Assembly: GCA_050950645.1 (NCBI GenBank)
Contig: JBMNHZ010000003.1
Coordinates: 1 to 64,000 of the forward strand
Source of the DNA: BRH-c25 sp012519325
GTDB taxonomy: Bacteria; Bacillota; Clostridia; Lutisporales; Lutisporaceae
DNA length: 64,000 bases
Reading direction: 5' to 3'
Within the stretch, counting starts at the first letter, position 1, and every line of letters starts with the position of its first letter. Positions 23,896 to 32,978 of this stretch are shown here, piece after piece. The notes beneath the pieces are model-generated. The model saw only the letters and a program-made list of their open reading frames with translations, was not told the DNA's origin and ran no database searches. A program made the translations under genes and the position numbers.

Positions 23896-26610
23896 CTATT
23901 GTGCCGGCTTTTCCGCTTTCCCGGCAACCACCTTGTATATCTCACCGGCCAGCAGCGGAATAACACTAAGCAGCAGTATCATAATCCAATGCCTGATTCC
24001 CAGTGAAACAGTCTTGAATATGGGCTGCAAAAATGGAATATATAGAACAGCCAAAGCGAGCACAAAAGATGTTATTGTAGCCAATACCAGCGATCTGTTG
24101 GAGAAAATTCCAAGCTTTATGACAGGGTACCGTTCAGACCTGCAGGTAAAAGCCATAACCAGCTCAACAACTACAAGAGTTGCAAAAGCCATGGTCTGCG
24201 CTATTTCCAAATTCTGATTGTAATTATTCAGTGCCCACCTAAAGGCAACAAGCACAGCTGCTGTCTGTGCTATACTTAGTATTAATATCCCTATTGAGAG
24301 GCTTTTATTCAAAATAGGTTCCTTTGTGTCCCTAGGTTTTGACTTCATTATACCGGGTTCTCCCTTTTCAGTGCCCAGAGCAAGAGCCGGAAAGCTGTCC
24401 GATACAAGATTAAGCCACAAAAGCTGTATGGGTATAAGGGGTATAGGCATATTAAACAATATACTCAGGAAAATTACGAATATCTCGGCAATATTGCAGG
24501 ACAGAAGAAAGAAAACAAACTTTCTTATATTGCTGTATATAATCCTTCCTTCTTCCACTGCTGATACTATAGTTGCAAAATTGTCATCCATAAGTATTAT
24601 ATCTGCAGTACCCTTGGCGACGTCTGTGCCGGTTATCCCCATTGAAACACCTATGTCTGCCTTCTTTAAAGCCATAGCGTCATTGACACCATCCCCGGTC
24701 ATGGCAGCAATATGCCCTCTCCTCTTCAGCATTTCCACTATCCTTACCTTATGCTCCGGAGATACTCTTGCATAAACACTGATGTTTTCAACTCTATTAA
24801 AAAGCTCTTCATCGGAAATCTTATCCAGCTCATTACCTGTCAGTACCCCGGAATTCTCTTTCATAAGCCCGAGTTCTCCGGCAATAGCCACTGCAGTCTC
24901 CTTATGGTCTCCGGTAATCATAACCGGCTTTATCCCTGCTTCCGTACAGGTTTTTATAGCATCAAAGGCCTCTACTCTTGCCGGGTCTATCATTCCCATA
25001 AGCCCGACAAATATAAGGTCCTTTTCTATTTCATCCGAGCTTATTGCTTCAGGCAGCTTATCATATTCCCTATAGGTAAATGCAAGCACTCTAAGGGCCT
25101 CTCCCGCAAACTTGCTGTTGACCTTGGATATTTGCTGCTTCATGGCTTCAGTCAGTTCAACTACACTTCCGTTTTGAAGCATTTTGACGCACCTGCCGAG
25201 AATTATGTCAGGAGCGCCTTTTGTAAAAGACACTATCTTATTTTGAATGAAGTTGCTATGGAATGTTGTCATCATTTTTCTGTCCGAATCGAAGGGTATT
25301 TCTTCAATCCTGGCATAGGCCTCATTCATTATTGCCTTGTCATAACCTCCCTTTGCACCTGCAACAACAAGTGCCCCTTCAGTAGGATCACCTATTATTC
25401 CCCAAAGGTTTTCCTTCACGTCCTTCTGCTCAAGAGTGGAATCGTTGCACAATACACCTATTGAAAGCAGAAGCTTCAGATCAGGTTCTGCTTCAGGATC
25501 GATTTTTCTGCCGTCAAATGTAATCTCTCCTGCCGGATTGTATCCCTGTCCTGATAGCTTATAGGTATTTCCTCCTGCATAGGCTCTGACCACCGTCATT
25601 TCATTCTGTGTGAGGGTGCCGGTCTTATCCGAGCATATTACCGTTACACATCCCAGAGTTTCAACGGCAAGCAGCTTCCTGACTATAGCGTTTCTCTGCA
25701 CCATTCTCTTCATTCCCAGTGCAAGGACAATTGTGACAACTGCCGGCAATCCTTCAGGTATTGCAGCAACCGCAAGGCTTACGGATACCAGAAACATTTC
25801 CATGATATCGCCGCCTCTTGCAAATCCGATTACAAAAACAATTACGCATATTACAAGGCAGGCCAGCCCCAGCCATTTTCCCAGCTCATTCAGCTTCAGC
25901 TGCAGAGGGGTTGTTTCATCTTCAAATGTCTGAATTGCTTCGGCTATTCTTCCTATCTCCGTATTTATACCTGTGTTGACAACTATACCTTTTCCCCTGC
26001 CATAGGTTGCAATAGTACCCATGTATGCCATATTGACCCTGTCGCCTATTGAGACTTCGGTATCAAAAGACTTGCTTGCATCTTTTTCCGATGGTACTGA
26101 TTCTCCGGTAAGGGAGGCTTCCTCCACCTTAAGGTTGGCACTTTCAAAAAGTCTCATATCAGCAGGTATGCTGTCTCCGGCCTCAATGAATACAACATCT
26201 CCTGGTACAAGGTTTTTTGCCGGGACTGTTTCTATATGCCCGCTTCTAAGTACCCTGGCATTAGGTGCCGACATTTTTTTTAGTGCTTCCATCGCTTTCT
26301 CCGCTTTTTCCTCCTGTACAACCCCCAGTACGGCATTTACAATTACAATAGCTATAATAACAATAGAATCGGATATTTCTCCTGCAATGCCGGAAACTAT
26401 ACTGGCAACAATGAGTGTTATCACAAGGAAATCCTTAAGCTGCTTAGTAATTTTTACCCATATCGATTCCTTTTCCTTTTCTTTAAGCTCATTGTAGCCG
26501 TATTTTTCAATCCTGCCGGAGATTTCCTCTTTAGAAAGTCCATTCTTAACATCCACTGACAGTTCCTCGGAAATCGCCTGAATACCTTTGTTGTACCAGT
26601 CAAGATTCAT
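23896..26610 (-). CDS. Calcium-transporting P-type ATPase (PMCA/SERCA type)
   Basis: About 904 residues from the ATG at 26610, with GGAGGGG about eight bases upstream; the frame is open to 26652 without a good RBS. P-type ATPase motifs in order: TGES in the actuator domain, PEGLP in membrane helix 4, the phosphorylation site DKTGTLTQNE, the ATP-binding KGAPD, MITGDHKETA and the hinge TGDGVNDAMALKKADIG. Ten membrane segments are likely. The long cation ATPase N- and C-terminal domains fit the type II calcium exporters, not heavy-metal pumps, since no CPC motif is present. It stands alone between two hairpin terminators. Confidence 0.95.
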   Translation of the reverse strand: MNLDWYNKGIQAISEELSVDVKNGLSKEEISGRIEKYGYNELKEKEKESIWVKITKQLKDFLVITLIVASIVSGIAGEISDSIVIIAIVIVNAVLGVVQEEKAEKAMEALKKMSAPNARVLRSGHIETVPAKNLVPGDVVFIEAGDSIPADMRLFESANLKVEEASLTGESVPSEKDASKSFDTEVSIGDRVNMAYMGTIATYGRGKGIVVNTGINTEIGRIAEAIQTFEDETTPLQLKLNELGKWLGLACLVICVIVFVIGFARGGDIMEMFLVSVSLAVAAIPEGLPAVVTIVLALGMKRMVQRNAIVRKLLAVETLGCVTVICSDKTGTLTQNEMTVVRAYAGGNTYKLSGQGYNPAGEITFDGRKIDPEAEPDLKLLLSIGVLCNDSTLEQKDVKENLWGIIGDPTEGALVVAGAKGGYDKAIMNEAYARIEEIPFDSDRKMMTTFHSNFIQNKIVSFTKGAPDIILGRCVKMLQNGSVVELTEAMKQQISKVNSKFAGEALRVLAFTYREYDKLPEAISSDEIEKDLIFVGLMGMIDPARVEAFDAIKTCTEAGIKPVMITGDHKETAVAIAGELGLMKENSGVLTGNELDKISDEELFNRVENISVYARVSPEHKVRIVEMLKRRGHIAAMTGDGVNDAMALKKADIGVSMGITGTDVAKGTADIILMDDNFATIVSAVEEGRIIYSNIRKFVFFLLSCNIAEIFVIFLSILFNMPIPLIPIQLLWLNLVSDSFPALALGTEKGEPGIMKSKPRDTKEPILNKSLSIGILILSIAQTAAVLVAFRWALNNYNQNLEIAQTMAFATLVVVELVMAFTCRSERYPVIKLGIFSNRSLVLATITSFVLALAVLYIPFLQPIFKTVSLGIRHWIMILLLSVIPLLAGEIYKVVAGKAEKPAQ

Positions 26611-26690
26611 TAAATCCCCTCCGTATGCTAACCACATATATAGTGCAGACACTATATTATAGTATTTGATATTCAGCCATAAATATTACA

Positions 26691-26733
26691 AAGGCCTTTG
26701 ATGCAAGGAGCAATTCTTTGCATCAAAGGCCTT
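26691..26733. terminator. Perfect 16-bp hairpin between prfC and the calcium ATPase gene
   Basis: AAGGCCTTTGATGCAA and its exact reverse complement flank an 11-base loop just after the prfC stop codon. It is probably the prfC terminator. Confidence 0.75.
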
Positions 26734-26742
26734 ACTATGCCT

Positions 26743-28353
26743 TCAGGCAGTGAGGGCGGCTGCTCTCATTTCAGCCAGTTCAATGCCATTATTTCTTTCA
26801 ATTACCGTTCTTATCGACCATTCATTCTGGAAAAGCAGCACGGGGTTCTCGAATTGATCTCTGACAATCAGTGTGTCGGAGGTTGTTTTTAAAGATCTTA
26901 AATCCAGTTCCGGTTTTTCTATCCACCTGATATACTTATAGGGAAGCTGATCAACATTTATATCCACGCCGTATTCATTTTTCAACCTGTATTCCAGTAC
27001 CTCCAGCTGAAGTACACCCACCACCCCAATAATAAATTCCTGTGCCATGGAGTCCTGCTTTTTGAACACCTGAATAGCGCCTTCCTCTGAAATCTGCTCA
27101 ATGCCTTTCATAAACTGTTTGCGCTTCAGGGAGTTCTTGGCAAACACCCTGGCAAAGTGTTCCGGTGCAAATACGGGTATTCCTTCGAATCTGAAGGCCT
27201 CCCCTTCGCATAAGGTATCCCCTATCCTGAATATTCCGGGATCAAATACTCCAATTATGTCTCCGGCATAAGCCTCCTCCACGATTTCCCTATCCTGGGC
27301 CAAAAACTGCTGAGGCTGCGACAGTCTTACCATCCTTCCACCCTGTACATGGTTGACCTCCATGCCTTTAGTGAATTTACCGGAGCAAATCCGGAGAAAC
27401 GCTATCCTGTCTCTATGGGTAGGATTCATATTTGCCTGGATTTTAAAAATGAATCCGGAGAACCTTTCACTCTCCGCATCTATCTCTCCGATATCTGCGT
27501 TTCTCGGAAGCGGAGGCGAAGTTAATTCAAGGAATTCCTCCAGAAATACCTGTACCCCGAAGTTGGTCATGGCACTGCCGAAAAACACCGGAGTCAATTC
27601 ACCCTTCAGTATTTTTCTTCTGCTGAACTCATCTCCTGCCATATCCAGCAGCATAATATCCTCTGTAAGCTTATTATGTGCATCCTCTCCCAAAAGGTCG
27701 GTAAATACCTTATCATCCACTTTCTTTATTGTAGATGCCACTATGCTTTGTCCATGATCGCCGCCGTTAAAAAGCTCTACCTGAGATAATTTTCTGTTAT
27801 AAACACCAAGAAAGCTTCCCCCGATTCTTATCGGCCAGTTCATTGGATATGACTGAATCCCCAGCACCTTCTCGATTTCTTCCACCAGTTCAAAGGGATC
27901 CTTTCCTGCTCTGTCCATTTTATTAATAAAGGTAAAAATCGGTATACCCCTCATTTTACATACATGGAACAGCTTCCTTGTCTGTTCCTCAACACCTTTT
28001 GCAGAGTCAATTATCATAACTGCGCTATCCGCCGCCATAAGTGTTCTGTAAGTATCCTCGCTAAAATCCTGGTGGCCCGGTGTATCAAGAATATTTATGC
28101 AATAACCGTTATACTCAAATTGCATTACACTTGAAGTAACAGAGATTCCCCTCTGTTTTTCAATTTCCATCCAATCCGATACCGCATGCTTCTGAGCTTT
28201 TCTGGCTTTTACAGAACCTGCAAGGCGAATAGCTCCCCCATACAGCAAAAGCTTTTCAGTTAAAGTAGTCTTCCCCGCATCAGGATGAGAAATTATGGCA
28301 AAGGTTCTTCGTCTTCTGATTTCTCTTTGTAATTCCTGTTGTACAACCGACAT
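26743..28353 (-). CDS. prfC: Peptide chain release factor 3 (RF3)
   Basis: 536 residues, normal RF3 length. A translational GTPase that recycles class I release factors after peptide release. Visible motifs: P-loop SHPDAGKTTLTEK near residues 23-35, switch II DTPGHQDFSEDTYRT, NKMDRAGKDPFELVEEIE, then domain II and an EF-G-like C-terminal domain (VGVLQLEVLEYRLKNEYGVD). RF3 is distinguished from EF-G by the long G-domain insertion (KARKAQKHAVSDWMEIEKQRGISVTSSVMQF), seen here. Its hairpin terminator is followed by the ATPase gene; upstream is the end of the ilv-leu operon. Confidence 0.96.
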   Translation of the reverse strand: MSVVQQELQREIRRRRTFAIISHPDAGKTTLTEKLLLYGGAIRLAGSVKARKAQKHAVSDWMEIEKQRGISVTSSVMQFEYNGYCINILDTPGHQDFSEDTYRTLMAADSAVMIIDSAKGVEEQTRKLFHVCKMRGIPIFTFINKMDRAGKDPFELVEEIEKVLGIQSYPMNWPIRIGGSFLGVYNRKLSQVELFNGGDHGQSIVASTIKKVDDKVFTDLLGEDAHNKLTEDIMLLDMAGDEFSRRKILKGELTPVFFGSAMTNFGVQVFLEEFLELTSPPLPRNADIGEIDAESERFSGFIFKIQANMNPTHRDRIAFLRICSGKFTKGMEVNHVQGGRMVRLSQPQQFLAQDREIVEEAYAGDIIGVFDPGIFRIGDTLCEGEAFRFEGIPVFAPEHFARVFAKNSLKRKQFMKGIEQISEEGAIQVFKKQDSMAQEFIIGVVGVLQLEVLEYRLKNEYGVDINVDQLPYKYIRWIEKPELDLRSLKTTSDTLIVRDQFENPVLLFQNEWSIRTVIERNNGIELAEMRAAALTA

Positions 28354-28450
28354 TCTATTACCCCTTCATTATTCAGTTCATTAATTCTAAAGTCTCTCAT
28401 ATAGCGACTTAATAATTTTACACGAATAGCAATAGAGTGTCAATTAGAAG

Positions 28451-30139
28451 TCAGCATACTCTTATATTATCTATACATTCACTTAAAGACTTCCCCGCCG
28501 GAACCATGGGAATAACCAGGTCATCCGGATGTACAATACAGTCAATCACAACAGGCTCATCCGATTCAAGCGCTTCTTTAAGGACATCTTCAACTTCTTT
28601 GTCTTCACTAATCCTCATGGATTTTATTCCAAAGGCATCAGCAAGCTTTGTAAAGCTTACTTCATCCGCAAGGCTTGTGTGGGAATACCTTTGATTATGA
28701 AATAGCTTCTGCCACTGACGTACCATTCCCAGAGAGCTGTTATTCATTATTAGCTGAATTATAGGCAGCTTGTATTTTGAAATGGTCGAAAGCTCCGAAA
28801 GATTCATTCTGAAGCTTCCGTCCCCTGCAATATTTATCACCCTGCAATCAGGCCTTCCAACTGCTGCCCCAATTGCTGCCCCAAGTCCGAAGCCCATTGT
28901 TCCAAGTCCTCCCGATGATATAAATGTCCTTGGGTCTGTAAAGGGATAGTACTGTGCCGTCCACATTTGATTCTGCCCTACTTCTGTTGTCAATATGCTC
29001 TTGCCCTTGCCAAGCTCATGAAGCTTGTTCAATAAATATTGGGGGTTCAGAGAGCCGCTGCTTTTATAAGCAGCTGCATACGTATCCTTCCAGCTTTGTA
29101 TCTGTCTGTTCCAGACACCTTCCTTCTTTTCGTCAACCTTCTCCAGTAATAGCTCCAGGAATCTCTTGACGTCTCCGCAAAGAGGAATTTTTGTATTAAT
29201 ATTTTTTCCCAATTCTCCGGGATCAATGTCAATATGGATAATATCGGCATAAGGAGCAAAGCTTTCTGCCTTGCAGACAGTCCTGTCGCTGAACCGCGCA
29301 CCGACAGCTATGAGAAGGTCGCAGTTGCTTATAGCAATGTTAGAGCATCGTGATCCATGCATACCCGCCAGTCCTGTAAAGTAAGGATGGGTTCCCGGAA
29401 ATGCCCCTGTACCCATTAAGGAACAGGTTACCGGAGCTTTCACCTTCTCTGCAAATTTCAGCAGTTCTCCGCAGGAATCTGAAATCTTGACGCCTCCCCC
29501 TGCGTATATTAACGGTCTCTTGCTGTTATTTATCAATTCTACAGCCTTGTCCAGTAAAAAGTTCGTTTCAAAGTTCATTTCCGTCGAATTTGCGGTTTTA
29601 TAGCTTGTATCTATCTCCATAGGCATATATTCTATTACTGCCTGCTGCACATCCTTCGGAATATCAATTAGTACCGGTCCCGGACGCCCGGTTCTCGCAA
29701 TTTCAAAGGCTTCTCTGACAATCTCAGGAAGTGTTTCAGGGTCTGTAACCAAATAGTTCTTTTTTGTTATGGTCTTCGTAATATTTGTAATATCAAGCTC
29801 CTGAAATGAACCCTTACCAAGAAGAGCTCTTGCCACCTGCCCTGTTATTACCACAATAGGCACCGAATCCCTGTATGCGGTTGCTATTCCCGTTACAGTG
29901 TTAGCAGCTCCCGGGCCTGAAGTTGCCAAGACAACTCCTATCTTGCCGGTTGCCCTTGCATAGCCGTCTGCTGCATGAACTGCACCTTGTTCCTGTGCAG
30001 TCAATATATGAGTTATATCCTTTCTGTCATAAAGGACATCATAAATATTAATAACCGTACCTCCCGGATATCCGAATATAGTATCTACTCCCTGCTCCCG
30101 CAGGCATTCCAACAATGCCTCAGCAACTATCAACTTCAT
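28451..30139 (-). CDS. ilvB: Acetolactate synthase large subunit
   Basis: 562 residues. A TPP-dependent enzyme joining two pyruvates (or pyruvate plus 2-oxobutyrate) in valine, leucine and isoleucine synthesis. Signatures: catalytic Glu in LTAQEQGAVHAADGYARATGKIGV, the central FAD-binding domain, and the TPP/Mg motif NIAGDGSFRMNLSELSTISKYKLPI. It is the last gene of the operon, 15 bases after leuB. No regulatory subunit (ilvN) and no ilvD lie in the operon, so these must be elsewhere or the enzyme works without feedback control. Anabolic type is inferred from the operon. Confidence 0.94.
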   Translation of the reverse strand: MKLIVAEALLECLREQGVDTIFGYPGGTVINIYDVLYDRKDITHILTAQEQGAVHAADGYARATGKIGVVLATSGPGAANTVTGIATAYRDSVPIVVITGQVARALLGKGSFQELDITNITKTITKKNYLVTDPETLPEIVREAFEIARTGRPGPVLIDIPKDVQQAVIEYMPMEIDTSYKTANSTEMNFETNFLLDKAVELINNSKRPLIYAGGGVKISDSCGELLKFAEKVKAPVTCSLMGTGAFPGTHPYFTGLAGMHGSRCSNIAISNCDLLIAVGARFSDRTVCKAESFAPYADIIHIDIDPGELGKNINTKIPLCGDVKRFLELLLEKVDEKKEGVWNRQIQSWKDTYAAAYKSSGSLNPQYLLNKLHELGKGKSILTTEVGQNQMWTAQYYPFTDPRTFISSGGLGTMGFGLGAAIGAAVGRPDCRVINIAGDGSFRMNLSELSTISKYKLPIIQLIMNNSSLGMVRQWQKLFHNQRYSHTSLADEVSFTKLADAFGIKSMRISEDKEVEDVLKEALESDEPVVIDCIVHPDDLVIPMVPAGKSLSECIDNIRVC

Positions 30140-30154
30140 TTCATCACCTCCAAA

Positions 30155-31225
30155 CTAAGCTTTAATGCATTCTGCAACAAGGCTGCCCATTTTTTCCGTT
30201 CCCACTAAAGTCATTCCCGGCTGCATTATATCAACTGTCCTGTATCCTTTGTCCAATACATTGTTTACGGCCTCTAAGACTGCGCCGGCTTCCTTCTCCA
30301 TACCGAACCCGTATTTCAGCATCATTCCGCAGCTAAGTATGGCAGCCAGGGGATTTGCCTCATCCTTTCCCGCTATATCAGGTGCTGAACCGTGTATAGG
30401 TTCAAACAAGCGGACCTTTGTGGCACCCAGGCTGGCTGAGGGCAGCATCCCAAGAGAACCGACAAGCATCGATGCCTCGTCGCTCAATATGTCTCCGAAC
30501 AGGTTCTCGGTGAGCATCACATCAAACTGTCCCGGATTCCTGACAAGCTGCATTGCAGCATTGTCCACATACATATATGATGCTTCCACATCCGGATAAT
30601 CCGCCATAATTCTGCCGGTAATCTCACGCCACAGTTTTGAGCTTTCCAGAACATTTGCCTTATCCACAATAGTCATTTTTTTTCTTCTCTTTCTTGCAAT
30701 GCAAAAAGCTATCCTAGCGATTCTTTCTATTTCATGGGATGTATATTCCATCTTGTCCCATGCCTTAATTCCCTCCGCTGTTTCAACCCTTTTCTTTTCG
30801 CCAAAATACACCCCGCCTGTAAGCTCACGGATAATCATGATGTCAAAGCCCTTTGACAAGATCTCCTCTTTCAGCGGAGAAGCGGCTCTTAGCTGCGGAA
30901 AAAGCATTACCGGCCTCAGATTGGCAAATAATTTGAGAGCCTTCCTGATACCCAGAAGCCCCGCTTCCGGCCTCAGTTTTCCCGGAAGGTCGTCCCATTT
31001 CGGCCCGCCTACTGCACCCAGAAACACCGCGTCACACTTCATGCAAATATCAATAGTCTCGTCGGGCAGCGGAACTCCTGTCTTATCAATTGCACTGCCG
31101 CCCAGCAGAGCCTCCTGGTATTCAAATTTAAGTTTGAATCTTTCCGATACTGCATTAAGCACCTTTAAAGCCTGTTCAGTTACTTCCGGTCCGATTCCGT
31201 CTCCCTTAATAAAAGCTATTTTCAT
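30155..31225 (-). CDS. leuB: 3-isopropylmalate dehydrogenase
   Basis: 356 residues. Oxidises and decarboxylates 3-isopropylmalate to 4-methyl-2-oxopentanoate. Family segments: AFIKGDGIGPEVTEQALKVL, LGAVGGPKWDD, the substrate-binding LRPEAGLLGIRKALKLFANLRP, MIIRELTGGVYFGEKK, and NLFGDILSDEASMLVGSLGMLPSAS. The start overlaps the leuD stop by four bases, implying translational coupling. The C-terminus is normal. Confidence 0.95.
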   Translation of the reverse strand: MKIAFIKGDGIGPEVTEQALKVLNAVSERFKLKFEYQEALLGGSAIDKTGVPLPDETIDICMKCDAVFLGAVGGPKWDDLPGKLRPEAGLLGIRKALKLFANLRPVMLFPQLRAASPLKEEILSKGFDIMIIRELTGGVYFGEKKRVETAEGIKAWDKMEYTSHEIERIARIAFCIARKRRKKMTIVDKANVLESSKLWREITGRIMADYPDVEASYMYVDNAAMQLVRNPGQFDVMLTENLFGDILSDEASMLVGSLGMLPSASLGATKVRLFEPIHGSAPDIAGKDEANPLAAILSCGMMLKYGFGMEKEAGAVLEAVNNVLDKGYRTVDIMQPGMTLVGTEKMGSLVAECIKA

Positions 31226-31716
31226 AGATCCTTCACCCGTTTTCTTACATAATTTATTAGTCCTTCTGCTTCCATAATGCCCTGCATAAATTCAGGAAAG
31301 GATTCAGCCTGGTAGAACCGGCATTTTGTAATATTCGTTATTCTCCCTGTCTTAATGTCAACCTCCACCAGGTCACCATTTTCGATATCCTTTGCGGCAG
31401 CAGCACATTCAAGTATGGGAAGCCCTATATTTATTGCATTTCTATAAAAGATTCGTGCAAAGGTCTCCGCTATGATGCACTTGATTCCTGAAAGCTTTAT
31501 AACCAAAGGTGCATGCTCCCGCGAAGAACCGCAACCGAAATTTTTGCCTGCCGCAATTATGTCTCCGGGCTTCACATTCTTCACAAATTCTGCATCTATG
31601 TCCTCCATACAGTGGGAAGCAAGCTCAGCCCGGTCACTAATGTTCAAGTATCTTGCAGGTATTATGACATCCGTATCCACGTTATCTCCATATTTAAATA
31701 CCTTGCCTTTTATCAT
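31222..31716 (-). CDS. leuD: 3-isopropylmalate dehydratase small subunit
   Basis: 164 residues. Swivel-domain subunit of isopropylmalate isomerase, paired with LeuC. Motifs: GDNVDTDVIIPARYLN, AGKNFGCGSSREHAPLVIKLSGIKCIIAETFARIFYRNAINIGLP. The short archaeal/clostridial-type length (about 160) matches the long-form LeuC next to it. Four-base overlaps with both neighbours show tight coupling. Confidence 0.95.
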   Translation of the reverse strand: MIKGKVFKYGDNVDTDVIIPARYLNISDRAELASHCMEDIDAEFVKNVKPGDIIAAGKNFGCGSSREHAPLVIKLSGIKCIIAETFARIFYRNAINIGLPILECAAAAKDIENGDLVEVDIKTGRITNITKCRFYQAESFPEFMQGIMEAEGLINYVRKRVKDL

Positions 31717-32978
31717 CCGACCACCTCCTCAGGCGAGGAAATCTTTCCTTTAATTGCAGAGGCTGCTGCTACTGCGGGACTTGCAAGATATATCTCACTT
31801 TCCGGATGTCCCATCCTGCCTACAAAATTTCTGTTGGTAGTCGCCACTGCCCTCTCTCCCTTTGCCAGTACGCCCATATGACCTCCCAGGCACGGTCCGC
31901 AGGTGGGAGTGCTTACAACAGCTCCGGCTTCAATAAATATCTCAAGTAAACCTTCCTTCATTGCCTGCAGGTAAATTTTTTGGGTTGCAGGAATAATAAT
32001 TGCCCTTACCCTTGGATTCACCTTGCCGCACTTGAGCACCTTTGCTGCCATTCTAAGGTCCTCAAGCCTTCCGTTTGTGCATGAGCCTATGACAACCTGG
32101 TCTATATTTATGTCTCTCACATCATCTATTGCTCTTGTATTCTCAGGTAAATGGGGAAAAGCAACTGTCGGTTTGATTTCCGGCAGGTTAAGCTCTATCA
32201 CTCTGCTGTACTTTGCATCGGAATCAGCTTGGAAAATTACCGGAAGCCTGTCTGAATGCTCTGAGACATACTCCAAGGTCCTACCATCCACCTCAAAAAT
32301 TCCGTTTTTTGCTCCGGCCTCTATTGCCATATTTGCAATGGTAAAGCGGTCATCCATGGAAAGACTTCCAACTCCTTCACCGCAGTACTCCATGGATTGG
32401 TACCGGGCTCCGTCCACTCCTATCATCCCGATTATGTGAAGTATTACGTCTTTTCCGCATACCCACTCTCCCAGCCTGCCCTTCAATTTTATCCTAATTG
32501 CTTCAGGCACTTTGAACCAAGCCTCCCCTGTCGCCATACCCACAGCCATATCTGTGCTTCCCATGCCTGTTGAAAATGCCCCCAGAGCTCCATAGGTGCA
32601 GGTATGAGAATCAGCTCCTATTATCACATCTCCGGGAACTGCAAGGCCTTGCTCCGGAATCAGGGCATGCTCTATTCCCATCCGGCCAATTTCGAAATAA
32701 TGCTCAATTTCCATTTCCCTGGAAAACTCCCTGACCAGCCTGCAGTTTTCTGCTGATTTTATATCCTTGTTTGGAGTAAAGTGGTCAGGTACTATTGCTA
32801 TCTTACCCTTATCAAACACCTTCTTTACCCCTATCCTGTTAAACTCCTCAATTGCAACCGGTGTTGTGATATCATTGCCCAGCACCAGGTCAAGCCTTGC
32901 CTTTATCATCTGTCCGGGATGGACTTCTTTCATTCCGGCATGTACTGCAAGAATTTTTTGTGTCATAGTCATTCCCAT
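31713..32978 (-). CDS. leuC: 3-isopropylmalate dehydratase large subunit
   Basis: 421 residues. Aconitase-family [4Fe-4S] hydro-lyase converting 2- to 3-isopropylmalate. Cluster-ligand motifs VVIGSCTNGRLEDLRMA and STPTCGPCLGGHMGVLAKGE, plus GADSHTCTYGALGAFSTGMGSTDMA. Three in-frame Mets at the start (MGMTM) make the exact start uncertain; the GAGG before the first favours an early one. It begins immediately after the leuA stop codon. Confidence 0.95.
   Translation of the reverse strand: MGMTMTQKILAVHAGMKEVHPGQMIKARLDLVLGNDITTPVAIEEFNRIGVKKVFDKGKIAIVPDHFTPNKDIKSAENCRLVREFSREMEIEHYFEIGRMGIEHALIPEQGLAVPGDVIIGADSHTCTYGALGAFSTGMGSTDMAVGMATGEAWFKVPEAIRIKLKGRLGEWVCGKDVILHIIGMIGVDGARYQSMEYCGEGVGSLSMDDRFTIANMAIEAGAKNGIFEVDGRTLEYVSEHSDRLPVIFQADSDAKYSRVIELNLPEIKPTVAFPHLPENTRAIDDVRDINIDQVVIGSCTNGRLEDLRMAAKVLKCGKVNPRVRAIIIPATQKIYLQAMKEGLLEIFIEAGAVVSTPTCGPCLGGHMGVLAKGERAVATTNRNFVGRMGHPESEIYLASPAVAAASAIKGKISSPEEVVG

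Noticed and set aside
24712..25464. 250-codon plus-strand frame
   Set aside because: Antisense to the catalytic region of the calcium ATPase, which has all P-type motifs.
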